A stretch of DNA of 64,000 nucleotides from Epiperipatus broadwayi (lineage: Eukaryota > Onychophora > Udeonychophora > Euonychophora > Peripatidae). The notes under the pieces were generated by a model. The model saw nothing but the letters and a program-made list of their open reading frames with translations, did no database searches and had not been told where the DNA came from. The position numbers were made by a program, and so were the translations under genes. Of this stretch, positions 9,966 to 22,559 are shown in pieces (position 1 is the stretch's first letter; the number at the start of each line of letters is the position of its first letter). The stretch lies in NCBI GenBank assembly GCA_028023455.1, contig JAQFVV010012422.1, positions 7,127,710 to 7,191,709 of the forward strand, in the 5' to 3' direction.

Positions 9966-10080
9966 AGTCTTGTGTTGTTAGCCGAGAGGTATCGCAGCCG
10001 CCATGCAAGCAAGTAGTTGGTTGCAGACAGTTGTGGGTTCGCGTCCCGGCCGATGCTATGACACATGGAAAAAAAAAAAT
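9966..10080 (+). mobile_element. tRNA-derived SINE (copy 1)
   Basis: A pol III A-box-like TTAGCCGAGAGG at about 9977 and a B-box GGGTTCGCGTCC near 10036 lie inside a tRNA-like head, followed by GATGCTATGACACATGG and a poly(A) tail. AAAATCACT flanks both ends (9957-9965 and about 10076-10085), a likely target duplication. The anticodon loop is altered, and the tRNA fold is not good enough to call a functional tRNA. The same family occurs at 14882, 41342 and 42617. Confidence 0.85.
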
Positions 10081-10367
10081 CACTTTTTAAAAAAAAGAGA
10101 TAAAAATATATAAAAAATTATGTAAACAAATCAACAAGTAGCTACAACATAGTCTTTGATGTCTTAAAGCATTGACTGTGAAGTGTGGTAACAAAAACAA
10201 AAACTTCATCCTCTTGAATTCTGGGTTCACAGTATCCTGAGAATTGTACTGTTTTTTTTTTATCAATTCAAAAAAAAAAAAAAAAATTTACAGAATAATT
10301 TAATGACTTAATGCATAACTCAAGTTCTTTATCAACTGAAGATAACTGCTCAGTAACTTTTAGCTTG

Positions 10368-10795
10368 ATATGAGAATATCATCATCATTATCATCAACCA
10401 TTATCAATCCACTGCATGATGAAGATCTTTCCAAGTTTAATCCATCTCTGATCTCTAATCTCTCTTTTCCACATCACCCCTGCATGCTTTTTTATTTCAT
10501 CTTTCATGCATCCATCTCATATGTGGTCTTTTTCTGGGTCTTTTATAATCTCTTGGAATCTAGTTTAAGATTTCAATTGTCCAGCTATTATTATTTCTTT
10601 TAGCAATACTTCACTTCAGTCTTTTAATTATTTCAATGAAGTCAGTAATACTCATTTGTTGTCTTACCCATAATTGTGTTTTCGATCTCTTTTTGTTAAT
10701 TCTAACAGGTATCTCTCAATATTTCTTTGAGTGGTCTAAATTCTCAGTATTGCTCTTCTATTAAGTGTCCAAGTCTCAGATTCATAAGTAAGAAT
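10368..10795 (-). mobile_element. RTE-clade LINE, 3' fragment (copy 2)
   Basis: The reverse complement matches the last 430 bp of the RTE element at 47.5-49.2 kb in order: the block with TTGGACACTTAAT, the AGATTGTAAAAGACC-type block, the GGGGTGATGTGGA block, then the 3' end ATTGATAATGGTTGATGATG. The tail is a TGATGA-type microsatellite at 10368-10395. The copy is 5'-truncated and frame-broken. Confidence 0.85.
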
Positions 10796-11749
10796 ATATA
10801 TATGAGGATATAAACCAATTTAAATACCTTGACATCTTTACAAGTAGAAGGGTGGACATTAATTTTGGATGCAGCACAGACTATGTGCTAATGCTAAGCT
10901 AACTGTATATACAGCTACCGTTTTATCTAATTTATTGTATCAAAATGAGACTTTAGTGCCTTAATGATACAATATCAAGGCAAAAGAAATGTTTTATTTA
11001 AGGATGCTTCATAAAATGTTAAAAATATAATGAAAAGATCATAAAACCAATATGTTTTTCAGCTCGCTGAATATGATACCATAAAGTCCACTATTGTAAA
11101 ATCACACCTGCATTGGATGGGATATAAAAATTAATGAATAATGCAAGATTTTATTAAAGAGTGTTTTATTGTAACTTGAGAATGGTTTTTGTAGAAGAAT
11201 TAGATCATGTCAACATTATAAGGATTATCTTAAAGATATTCTAAAGAAGCGCAATATTAATTGTTTCCATCGAGCAGATGTGACAAAAATAGAATGCATT
11301 GGAGGGTACAATTAGACATGGTGTTGAAGTATTACAGGAAAGAAAGCTGTCACTAGAAGAAAATAAAAGCCATCATTGCAAAATATCGAATAAACAAAAA
11401 AATTGACCAATGTGTTCTATGTATAAACATATTTATGTTTCACAGATTGGTTTATATAATCATTGTGAAACTCATTTCTAGAGCAGTTTTTCTTTCCTTT
11501 CCTTGGAGTTGGGATGGCTATACATCTTTATGAGTGATACCATGTGTAAGAATATATAAACAACTTATAAATACAGAAACCAGAAATAAAGAAATAATAG
11601 CACTAGAATGAATCATCAGAACGATGATAAATATCATTAAAAATGATAATATTTCAGTAAATCAAATCTTTAAATTGTTTTATTCTGTGTTAACCCACAT
11701 TAATTACAATCACCAGCCCCTGATCAACAAATCTATTATTTTAGTGTTC

Positions 11750-12142
11750 ACCTGAAGGTTTGCGATGATGGTATATTAGATATGATAATATGTTGGACTA
11801 TTTCCATCATCTATCAGTAAATGTTAAATGTATAGACAATTTTAAACAAATACAAACAAATTGTTAGCAATAACACACAAATAGACAACACAGGTCAGTA
11901 ATTACATAATGTTTTGAGTTAGCAACACCTGAAGGAGAGAGTGGAGAATAATACTATTTGAAATGTTGTGTAATTACTAACATGTATTGCCTATTTGTGT
12001 GTTATTATTAACAAGTTGTTTGTATTTGAAAACTTTAAATAAAGTTTAAAATTTTCTATACATTCAACCTTTACTGATAGATGATGGAAATAGTCACCAT
12101 ATTATCACATATGCTATCATCATAAACCTTCAGGCAAATATT
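11750..12142. repeat. Fold-back MITE-like element (family 2, copy 1)
   Basis: Left arm (about 11750-11915) and right arm (about 11960-12142) are inverted copies. The ends read CCTGAAGGTTTGCGATGATG and CATCATAAACCTTCAGG. Both arms share the GACTATTTCCATCATCTATCAG block and AATAACACACAAATAG. A shorter relative lies at 33225-33480. Confidence 0.8.
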
Positions 12143-12654
12143 GTTAATAGTACTATTTTAACTTTCTACCTATTAGAAATAAGGATTTAATCAGGCAATT
12201 ATATATCATCACTGATATAAAAAGGAAAGTAAAAATTCAAGATAATTTAAATAGCTCCAGAAATAACTCTACTATTTGATTCGAAAACTTCCTATAAATG
12301 TCTCAACCCATGGATAATAGAAAATTCTAGATAATTTTTGACATACATATGTATACCTATGAAAAAGTTGAATTTAAAATATTTTACATCTTATGCATAA
12401 GATGACAGTCTTAGATCTTTTTTATTCACCACAAGAAATTATGTCATTATGAAAGAGATACATCTTATAATATTGAAATATTTACAAAAGAGTGTTTATA
12501 CTAATTTAAATGACCAGAAAGTTAATGATAAAAAATGAATATCTATGTTTCAAATCTTCAAGCTAATTTTTTAAAATATATATGAGATTTATATCATGTT
12601 TTCTTTGTGTTCTACTTAATGTTAATAAATCAGTAAAGAATTCAAAAAATATTT

Positions 12655-13000
12655 CACTCATGAAATAAAAAAGTAATATTGTATATCAAATGTTATGTAT
12701 GTGCAAAGCTTCATACATAAGTGAATCAAGATGTAGTCTTGAAAAAAGATTAAAATGGCATCGATGGTTGTATAAACATAAAAAAAAATAAGAGAAGTAA
12801 TGATTTGGATTTTTTGTTTGTTCATGTAAAAAAAGGCAAGTTTACTTTTGATTTCAATCTGGAAAGTATTGAAATTCTTCAAGAGGAAAAAAACTATACT
12901 AAAATAAAAATTAAGGAAGCAATTTTGATAAATAGAAATAGAGTACCTTTTAATAATAAACAATGTGTGAACATTAAAATTCACGAATCTTGATATAGAA
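12655..13000 (+). mobile_element. Penelope-like element remnant, GIY-YIG endonuclease domain
   Basis: A plus-strand translation across two frames resembles the C-terminal endonuclease of Penelope-like retroelements. First comes VILYIKC, then CKASYISESRCSLEKRLKWH (the usual pattern is C..C..YIGET.RSL..RLKEH), with the first Gly of YIG replaced by Ser. After stops and a frameshift near 12800, the frame 12805-12993 gives FTFDFNLESIEILQEEKNY and KIKEAILINRN, matching the domain's downstream helix region. The long minus-strand frame 13011-12658 is its shadow. The copy is inactive, and no RT part is visible upstream. Confidence 0.65.
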
Positions 13001-16000
13001 CATGATGACATTAACTTCCATTAAATTTAAATAATTTTCAATTGAAGAAGGTTAAGAAATTAACTGAAAGTACTTCTGAAATTTGTCATAGTTATTTATA
13101 AAATATATTATCACTGTTATACTTTATTATTTATTTTATTGTAATTTTATTACAATAATTATTCTATAATCAGCATTTTATTCTACATATTAATATATTA
13201 TAAGTAAGAACTATGTGATGGCCCACTCAAAAATTGGGCTTCCCCATTTTGAAATACTGCTTATTTATGATACATACAAAACAAAATACAATCCCCTTAT
13301 CTATTGGTTCCTTTTTGTCTGGAATTATTTTTGTCAGTTTATAAATACTATATATATTTTTTAAAAATTAAAGGTAAACTGTGGATTTAGGATTCATTGT
13401 TGGATGATGACTTTATGAGTCATAAATGCACTATGCAAGAACAATCATGTGATTTAAATTACTGTTTTATCACTTACCTGATCAACAAAACTACCAGAAA
13501 TTTTCTTTATCCTTTAGTTATTCATTTAAATAACTCATTTTCACTGTAACACTAGATATAGCTCAATGCGTCAAAAATTCTGAAATGCTCAGAAATTTTT
13601 TAATTATTCCAAAAATATCTTCAAACTCTACTTCTAATTGAAAATCTAAGATGATAAGCAAGGCAGACAGTCATTAAGCTACAAAAGCCTTTCACAAATA
13701 TTCAATTGTTTCACTGTTGAGATGATGAGACATATCAATTTTTAATCATCCATATACAAATGTAGTAATGATGAAAAAATTATTCTATAGGATATTAAGT
13801 AATGTGATTTCAGGATTGAAATTATTTATGAAGTCATTGATTCCTTACAAACATGAAATTATTTGGGTTATTGCATAATGCTGTAATTCTTATTATTTCT
13901 AATCAAAAATAATTATTTTTAAGAAAACAAACAGGCTGCCTTCTCTCAGCTATGAAACATGAAGGAAGATGGGAAGTATGTTAAGATATTCTGTTGCTGA
14001 CTTATATGAACATTTTGGAAGACTAAGTTTTACTCATAATGCACCTTTCTAAGTAATAGCACGACTGCCTATGAAGGCAAATACTGATTTAAGAAATGAG
14101 GATATAATTACATGTCTCCTACAGCCTCTCCAATTACTTGATTTAAATAGTGGCAATTATGGATATCTTTCGAACATTTAACATTCTTCTATATGCAAAA
14201 TGGATTAATAATTCTCTATATACTATTAAAATCCTATCCTTCATTCAATACAAACAGTTTTGAATTAAACAATGGATTTTTATTATGTTAATAAAGGCAT
14301 TACAATCGTTGCAGTAATGGTATTCAATCCAGTATGATAAAACCAGCATGTAAATAGTTTAATGCAGACCAAAGACCCAGCCTCTCACAAAGGAACAGTG
14401 AAGGAGAAAAACATGGCAGATTGTTATCTGCCAGATGATAAGAGTTTGAGTGATTTCCCATTCTTATGTTGCCATCTAGCTAGGAGTAGCTACAGACCTA
14501 TTTACGCAATGAATGATAACTGGATAGGCAATAGAATGACTACTTGAAAAAAAATAATCTAGGAATGAATGGAACGTTCAAGTTTACCCAATCCAGATTC
14601 GAACTCTACAAAACCTTTTAGTTCTATGCATACTTATGGGTAAACGGTTCATAGCATTCTTCTTTTTTTTAGTCACCTCTAACATATATAGTGTAATGCG
14701 GTCACTTAGGAATGCATGGCCTAAATATTGGAGTGGCTAAATTTTTAAACAGGGAAGACTGAAATATTTTATTCAGAATTCAAATTTTATCTTACTCTAA
14801 AAACAATCAATCGTGTATACAACTATAAAAAGTTGGAGATGAAAAATAGCTACATTATCATTAATGACGTTGATACATTTCTTTTTTTTTTTTTTTTTCA
14901 AGTGTCATAGCATCGGCCGGGACGCGAACCCGCAACCCGGGCAACTGCTTGTAAGGCAGTCGCGCTGACCTCTCGACCACCAATGCAAGACTACTACTTC
15001 ATAGTTGCACCTTTTGCCAACGACTCTTTACATTCCAAAGGATCCACTGATTTATATCATTTATATATAGAATTTAAATCAATACAACATATTTTAAAAT
15101 ACATATTGCAGCAAATAGTGTATGAAATATTTTTATTTAAATTTGAAATTAAATTTCTAGCTATGATGAGTTCGAAAATTATTAACTCTGAACTTAGAAA
15201 CTGTTTGGGAAAAGAATATTTATGTCTGATGTCAAACCTAATTTAATAAAGTCGGATATTTGATTAAAAAAAATTGAAAAATCCGTACGTACGTAGAACA
15301 TAACGTAAGTCGCAGTTTCTTAATATATGCGGTAGATTAATAATTATATTTGCTCTTTAATATTAAATTAATTTGAAGTAAAAGGTTTGGAAAAATATTT
15401 TCCTTACATGATATTTATTTCAAAATAGAAATTTAATCAACGAAAATTAATCATGACAGAATGAAATGTACATTTTTACTGACTTTTGAGAAACGAGAAA
15501 AAGAAAAAAGAATAGACAGAAGTGAATTAAAAATACATTACTTTAGTAGCATTAAAAATAAACATTACAAGACATCAAAAAAAAAGAAAAAATCATTCTT
15601 TTGCAAATGTCATCTAAATTCATCAGAATAATAGTAAATGTTTGATGTTGGACTTTTATTTAAAGAGCGTAGTAAAACCCAGGATTAAATACTATTACTA
15701 TTAATCCAAACCTGAATTTTATTAAATTCAGATTTTCTAGATTCTAAGCAAATCTGTATTTGAAACTTCTACATATAGAGTATTGGTTGATATATAAACA
15801 TTTAACTTTTTTATTAACTAGATGATACAGATTTCAGCTTAATCTGGATTAGCTGAATAAGAGAAATGTGCAGATTGTAAAAACCAAACATTATTATTGT
15901 AATATGAAGCAGCCTTTACTCGTAGTGGAAAAGCATCGATCTCCTACGAGTTCAATATCCATGGTTTAGATCTTGGATAAATATAGTAAATATTAACATA

Positions 16001-16005
16001 TATCT
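13001..16005. other. A+T-rich tract with no gene evident
   Basis: Apart from the SINE at 14.9 kb, nothing is recognised. CpGs appear at 15285-15330 (CGTACGTACGTAG). The frames 14362-14547 and 14983-15246 have no features and no flanking splice sites that I trust. Confidence 0.5.
14882..14988 (-). mobile_element. tRNA-derived SINE (copy 2)
   Basis: Minus-strand copy of the same SINE, with a T-run (its poly-A tail) at 14882-14898, the GTCATAGCATCGGCC 3' body, and B- and A-box equivalents. It has a perfect anticodon-like stem ACTGC/GCAGT enclosing CTTACAA (a Val-UAC-like loop). It is better preserved than copy 1 in the anticodon arm. Confidence 0.85.
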
Positions 16006-17515
16006 TCACCCTGATTTAAAACAAAGGGTATATGGCTTTATTGATTGGGGGTTCATGAAAAGTTTAAGCATCAGAATTGGATCCCCCAATCCCAAATCGG
16101 ATGCTGTACCAATTAAGTCAAACTCCACAGGGTTACACCCTGATAATTTGAATCCTTTGGTGTTATAGCCAATATTTTTCTTTAATGTTTTATTCTTAAA
16201 AATATAATACAATAAGAAAAATTGTATTTGACACATTTCATTGTATTTTTAAATTACTAATTTGTTATCTATTTAATTTATTGTTTTAAAGGTATTGAAA
16301 ACTGAACTTTGCTATTTAGAGAGATACTAAGGTCAATTATGAGGCTTATTTGTACTCAACGTATTAATCATGACAAGAGAATAATATGCTGCTTTTGTTT
16401 AGGTTTTTTGAAGATTTTTATCAGGTAATGTACTATGGAAAATTTTAATCTCTTTGTACAGAAAGGTATATTAACTTTTCAGCCTGAAGGTAAATTGAGT
16501 AATTAAGCATCTGAGTATTGATGAACAAACCATAACACCCGATCATCATTAGTGACAATTAGCATTGCTTATTATCTTCTTAATACATTGAAACATGTTT
16601 TAAACTTTGATTAGTAAAACTTGTGCTTTTCAAATAAATTAACATGTTGGCTATGAATCAGAAGATTATTCATAAAGTAGTGCATTTATGAGTTATTTTA
16701 TAGTGACTCACTTTTAAAAAATGTCTTTAAATATAAATATTGGGTGTGTAAAATATTGAAATTATCTTGGTATGCAAAAATTAATATTAAAAAAAGGCAA
16801 ATGCTTTATTGCTTAGGAGGCTGGGTGTGATTCAAGGACCTTTATTTTTAGAATCTTCCATGTGACTATTGCATATGCTATACAAGACAATTGAATATTT
16901 ATCCACAAAATAAAAAACCAGATGATTAAATATTTCATTTATTTTATGCATAAAATTTCTGACATTTTTACCTGATATATGATTAAAAAAAGATATGCAA
17001 TATTTATTACTTATTTATTCATTTGTGAATAAATAAATAATTTACTGTATTTATTTATTTATCTATAATTTTAAAAATATCATTTTGCTATATATCCTTG
17101 TTATTACAAAATATTAATATTGCTTAGTATTCTTGAATTATTTATAATTTATTTGACCTTCATTATTTCCAAATTGTCTCTATCTAATTTATTTATGCAT
17201 GCATAAGCACATCACAGTGAATATTAGCAATTTTTTTATTATTCTTATTCCAGTAAGAATTTTTTTTACCAAAATATACAAAAAATATTCTTTGATACCC
17301 ATTAAGGTCATTATTTTTTCACATATAATTTTTATTTATTTATATAAAAAAAACAATAGTAATAAATTTATGTAAATTTGAATAAATATTAGCAAATTCT
17401 TATTTCCACTTTGACAAAGGATTTCACTTTTCATATAATAAATTCAAAAGCAAATTTTTGTAGTTTTATTTTTAACATTTCCTTTTATAAATTTACTTAA
17501 CGCACATAGGTAATA

Positions 17516-17679
17516 TTTACTAAGGAAATAAACCTAAAGCATGTGCAGTTGAAAATGCAAAGGTAGAAACTTCTACGGGTCGTTTTTCTTCCAATGCATA
17601 AGCTTGTAGTTAAGATCTGTAGAGGTCCCTACCTTCGCATTTTCAACAGCACATGCTTTAGGTTTATTGCCTTAGTAAA
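17516..17679. repeat. MITE-like hairpin
   Basis: Arms of about 50 bp (17516-17565 and 17629-17679) pair almost perfectly: TTTACTAAGG with CCTTAGTAAA at the tips, then AAACCTAAAGCATGTGC and GAAAATGCAAAGGTAG with their complements. A loop of about 63 bp contains ACGGGTCG. A partial repeat of flanking bases (ACATTTCC..TTTATAA) occurs on both sides. Confidence 0.8.
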
Positions 17680-18827
17680 CATTTCCATTTATAAAAGTAT
17701 GCTTATTTATTTAAAAAAATGGTGTTTAACTATTTCTAAATAAATAAATAAATGCATGCATAGTAAGTTATCTGCATAAAAACAGGTAAAATAACTACAC
17801 AGTAGAGTATTTCTGTTAACTGATAGTACTTGATAATGGCTTATGGATTACCAGATATATCCTTTGTATAAATACTTTTTTCAATATGTCAGAATCATGA
17901 AATAAATAGTAAGGATTTTTTATTTATTACAAAAATAAGTTTTTATTATTAGAAGGAAACGAATTTTATATATAATTGAATATTTAACTTAATTCATCAT
18001 CTGAGATAAATTTATTCCAACACACTTTGATAAGCAACCCTGATCACAAACTCACTAAAATAAATAATATACTGAAGGAAAAGGTAAAACACAATCTAAA
18101 AAGTGTTGCAAATCATTAAGAATAAGAAGGGCCGTGTGTGTGTGTGTGCGTGTTCTTTCGAAACATGGATGATTTTGTCTGCGATCCATTTGTACTTATA
18201 TATTGGTTTAGAATAATTTTGTAAATAACATTAATGCAGGAAGTAAAAAAAAATATTATTACTAATAAGATTGTTAAATAAACAATTTTTTATTAAAATA
18301 GTAATAATCTTACATTCTTTTCTCATTGCTATCATTTTAAAAATCTCTTAAAAATTCTTTTCTTTGTACATTTGTGTAAATAAATAAGAAATGATGTTAT
18401 ATAATTTAAAGTTGTAAAAAAGACTGTTATAAAGTTCAAACTATGGGAGAATTTAATTAAAAGCATTACAAAAAGTATAAAGAAATAAATTTTTGAAAGG
18501 ATTTATTTACAATCATTGACAAGAACGAAATCAAAATAAGAAAACCATATTAAAAAATGACAGATAAAAATCTTATCAGATAGTGAGATAAATATCATTT
18601 CACAAGTAGAAATATGGAGCTATTATATAGATTTTTTTTTATTATTTTACTTAACTACAACTATTACTGCTAAAGAAACGAACTTACACGATGTACATAT
18701 ACGTATGTAAATTTATGTTTGTTTAAAATTTAAAAAAATTTGCAAAAGATAACCTGCTTTTTTAAAACAATATAGTGATTTTTTTTTTCATTTAGGAAAC
18801 ATTTAAAAATGTCTTCCCATTGTTACC

Positions 18828-19400
18828 ATTGATGTGATGTGATGCACTGTGACTTCTCCTTAAACAGGGTCAGGAATCTCTCAGCAATTATGCCCAGAGA
18901 AACCTGTTAGCCACTTTACCTTCCCTTTTCATTCCCCACCCTAAGTTTTCCCATAATCTGCTCCATCCCATTTCCACAACATAATCTTTGTCAATTCTAT
19001 GGCCTTTATATCTAAATCCCCCTTATCTTTTCCCAAACCCAGCATAAAAACCAATAACCCACTTTCTGTATAATCATTTTGTTCATATTTATTTTTCCAT
19101 AACTTCATTATTTGTACCCTTTCTGCTTTCAAGCATTTACATTCAATTAAAAAATGCCTAATATTTTCTATGCCTTCCTTACACAATTTGCAGACTAAAT
19201 CACCCATATTTTTTTTTTTATCTACATGTATATTCTCTTGTTGCTATAAATCCCATTCGAGCCTTAAACAATAAACTACTTTCCTTACTATTATCAAAAA
19301 TTAACTCGCAACCAATGTTCCCTTTATTTCTATATATATTTAAACTCTTTTTACTCTCCATACTAGTTCTCTACCTCTCCATTAATTCATTAATCTATAG
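18828..19400 (-). mobile_element. LINE family A, 3' end copy
   Basis: Minus strand. The frame 19207-18941 encodes the C-terminus with the CKLC...H....C motif and ends YGKT, as in the copy at 50.3 kb. It is followed by a 3' UTR of about 110 bp and a TGATG/CATCA microsatellite tail at 18828-18846. The copy is 5'-truncated near 19400 and has stops upstream of the last frame. Confidence 0.9.
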
Positions 19401-19661
19401 TGTCTCCCTCTTACGTTACTTTTCTAATTATAATCAATAAATAAAGTCATATCCCTCTTTTTATTACATATTAATTATCATATATTCATAGTTCTATTAT
19501 TAAAAATATATAATTGCATAATATTGTTATAATAAACATATATAATAATTTCCCTCTATTATATAAATCTTAAAAGTACATATCCATTAATATTATATAT
19601 ATAAACATTAAAAACTAACGCTAAAATAGTCAATAAAATAATCAAAATTACCCTAAATTTA

Positions 19662-19768
19662 CAACTCAGACCAGTCTAAAATATAAACCCTAAAACACAA
19701 GTAATGGTTTTACTGCTACAAGCAGGTAGTGTTTTAGAGTTTATCTTTTAGGCTAACCTGGTTGAATT
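19662..19768. repeat. Short inverted-repeat element
   Basis: Arms 19662-19698 and 19729-19768 are inverted copies (CCTAAAACAC at the inside left, GTGTTTTAGAG at the inside right) with a 30-bp loop. It lies just beyond the truncated LINE A copy. Confidence 0.7.
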
Positions 19769-19799
19769 GTGAATGTGGAATAATATTGATTATATATAT

Positions 19800-21200
19800 T
19801 CAATGTGTTTCTTTAAAGTTAAAAAAAATATCTCTAACTATAATATATAATTATTTAACAATGATCCATCTCTTTCAAATTATACAAAATATTTACCCAC
19901 GTTTATCAATGTTTCCTTGAATATATAATGTTCTATAACATTTTCTTTTCTTAACATTTTTATATATTCTATTACCATTAATATTTTTTTTCACAATTCA
20001 TTTTAGGACTTGTATGCAAAAAATGTTTATAAGACCTTGATATTTTATCTTTTCTGTTTACTTCTCTATTACATTCATTTTCATTTATCATTTTCTCCAA
20101 TCAATCTACTTAAAACTTACCACATTGTCCACATTCCTATTTTATATATAGGAAAGGACTCTTTAGTACCTCTATTTTGAAGAATAACCAGGCTAGTGAA
20201 ATGCTAGTTGTTGATAGTTTTTCTTATTTACTAATTAGTTAAAAATAACAAAATACTCACTAAATAGACTAATAAATAATGGAATGATCGCTTCATAAAC
20301 TTTTTTGAAAACTGTAAGCTATTTAAAAAATATTTGTAAGTTCCAACTAGGTCCAAAACTCAACTTATGGTGTAATAGATAGAACTCTACCTATTACAAG
20401 AATCTTCATATTTATGTAAAATTTTCATCAATGATAAATTAATCATATTGCTCAAGCCATGAAAAGAGATTAATATTAGTTTAATATAACAAAAAAAAAG
20501 AAGAATATGAAGATATGCAAAACACATTTCTATAGATCATATTGATAAAAATATATTGGGTATACTTAAAATTGTGAACTGATCTAGTCAGTAATGTTTA
20601 GTAGCATTTTCTAAATAATTAGGATTTGGATCAATATTTTTTAATAACATCCTGTAAAGTATTCAGATGCAAATATCAAACTATTACTCTCCAGAAACCA
20701 ATCATAATACACTATAGAAAATTATCTCTCTAATGATTAAGAACTTAGAAGTAATTAACTTGTTAATCTGAACTCAACAAATATCCTAAGTATTGTGACA
20801 TGAAGGTAAAGAATTGAGAGAAACCAACTCAAAGAAAAAGAAACCAGCAAAATAAATTTGCTGATTTTTCCATATCCTAGCTTTCTATAGCTACTGAGAA
20901 CAGCCTAAATCCACTAGCCAGATCTTATTATTTTTGTAAGTTTTCAGGTTAGTTATGGGCTAGATGTAGCAATATGTAAATAACCAAAATCAATGCTGTT
21001 TTTTTATTTGATTTTGTAATGCTTAGCTTTTACTTCTGAATTAAATATTTATTTATTTAATTTGGTCTCAGCACTTTTTAATTAAGTTTAAAATAAAGAT
21101 TAATAACCCACACACACTCCTGGATATATAAATACCCAAGAACTACTTTTTTTCTCAGCCATTGGATTACCTGCTAGAATAAAGTTTTAGATATTATGAT
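19800..21200. other. A+T-rich tract with no gene evident
   Basis: No open frame, tRNA-like sequence or inverted repeat of note was seen. Confidence 0.5.
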
Positions 21201-21314
21201 TTTTGTCCCATAGATTATTCTCAAATCTAGTTGTCATATTTTATCTGAAATGTATTGCAATGATATTTCGGTCACCGATATTTCTATGTTCCTTTCCATT
21301 TCTATTTCAAGATC

Positions 21315-21491
21315 TTATTGAAACTCCAGTTTCATTTCACTTATCATATCCATGTACCTTATTTTTAGATTATTATGCTCACATGCTTTTTTGTACATAT
21401 AATTGTTTTGCAGTTTGTGAAGCGGAATCCCTACATTTAAAAACAAGAATTTGCTGCAAAAAAAGAAAAAAAAAGCATCGCAAAGTAACAT
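21315..21491 (-). pseudogene. Possible fragment of a CGGBP1/BED-finger-type (hAT-derived) protein
   Basis: A minus-strand frame of 58 codons contains LNVGIPLHKLQN preceded by a CDAF-like stretch. This resembles the 'LCxAlxxanIPLxKLxn' segment found in CGGBP1-like and hAT transposase-related proteins. A T9CT7GCAG tract inside it could instead be a splice acceptor. The similarity rests on about 20 residues and nothing else of the domain is visible, so this is tentative. Confidence 0.25.
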
Positions 21492-21811
21492 ATAAGAAAG
21501 GCTGCCATAGTCTCACAAAAACAAACTGTAATATATTTATATGTTGTCTTTTTATCTTTTTTTTTTTGAAGGTAGAATGACCATTCTCGTTTGTAAGTAG
21601 TATTGCAGTTGCGTCTTTAAATAAGTAATGATAATGTGATTTAAAAATGATCATTCCCTTTTATCTATATATTGAGAATCGAGGGGTGCATCTACCCAAT
21701 TTTGAGTTTGAATCCCTTTCTAAAAATTAATCTCGTGTATTTACATGAATTCCCTACGTTTTTGGAATTAATCTATGAAGTTTATTTTCCAGATCTATTA
21801 TCGCTGAAACA

Positions 21812-21957
21812 CAGGCTTATTATATACCTGTGTTTATATATATGGTATATGAGCACAGACTTTCACACAACTCACCCTTCTATCTAATAACACTGATACA
21901 CTTAAACACATATATGTTGAAAAGATAAATAATCACCAATATACGTATTTCATGCTA
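21812..21957. repeat. Partial family A element
   Basis: Starts at the family boundary GGCTTATTATATA and ends in the ribozyme stem II (TTTCATGCTA), like the copy at 5640-5815. Confidence 0.75.
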
Positions 21958-22518
21958 ATTATTATAGTAAAAAAAAAAAACTCGTCATTTTCTTGACCTA
22001 CTTTTTTAGATAAAGAAAACAAAATAACTTTAACAAAATCAATTAAGCAAAAATATATTTAAAAGAAGTTAGTATATGTACACTCTTAATTATTTCAGTG
22101 TGTATTGGGATGTTAGAGGCTTTGCCTTACTGTGTGTGATCTATTACGGAATTCCTAACTTAAATAATTTGCAATGATTATATTACAATTACTTTGACTT
22201 ATTTTGTACGTCTGGGTACATATAAACGTAAATCCCATAAAATACTCATACAAAATTTATAATCATACGGCAGTAAATATTACGAGTTGTTGGAGGCTAT
22301 TAATTAGATTTATAAAAAACATACTTCCGGCCTACAGATGCCGCGGCTTCGTTAACGCAAACAGACAGGTCAACTGTAGGTATGCCAAAGATAAGATAGG
22401 GCAAACTACAACATTTTTCGATAATAAATCTTACAGTTTACATACATCGCTGTCTTATCAAATTAATCGTATTCGGCATATAGTAATAAATAAAATGTTT
22501 AATTAAAATGCAACTTAC

Positions 22519-22552
22519 CCTCAGGGTCCATCTCTTCCGTAGTCTCGGCCAT
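22519..22552 (-). CDS. Candidate first coding exon of an unidentified minus-strand gene
   Basis: Minus strand: ATG at 22552 in strong context (A at -3, G at +4), reading MAETTEEMDPE plus one base, then a near-consensus donor GAGG|GTAAGT (GT at 22518-22517). An in-frame TGA lies 18 nt upstream, so this ATG is the natural start. The exon sits in the most CpG-rich part of the window, next to a promoter-like region at 22.56-23.15 kb. The next exon, which must begin with the last two bases of a codon, was not found with confidence. The protein is not recognised. Confidence 0.6.
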
Positions 22553-22559
22553 ATTGTTT

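Noticed and set aside
9975-10050. Possible functional tRNA gene.
   Set aside because: A- and B-boxes are present but the acceptor stem is missing, the anticodon arm is disturbed, and the sequence recurs with a poly(A) tail and target duplication, so it is a SINE.
12658-13011. 117-codon minus-strand open frame.
   Set aside because: Shadow of the PLE endonuclease remnant on the plus strand; its composition is driven by A+T.
16006-16236. 76-codon minus-strand frame in a slightly G+C-richer patch.
   Set aside because: No splice sites or family signature; an AATAAA lies inside it. Could be a repeat remnant but not supportable.
21203-21580. 125-codon plus-strand open frame.
   Set aside because: No domain or signal; low-complexity Lys/Phe stretches; overlaps the more suggestive minus-strand fragment.
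22204-22506. 100-codon plus-strand frame in the CpG-rich region.
   Set aside because: No recognisable protein character, no start context, and it faces the minus-strand gene start; probably chance.
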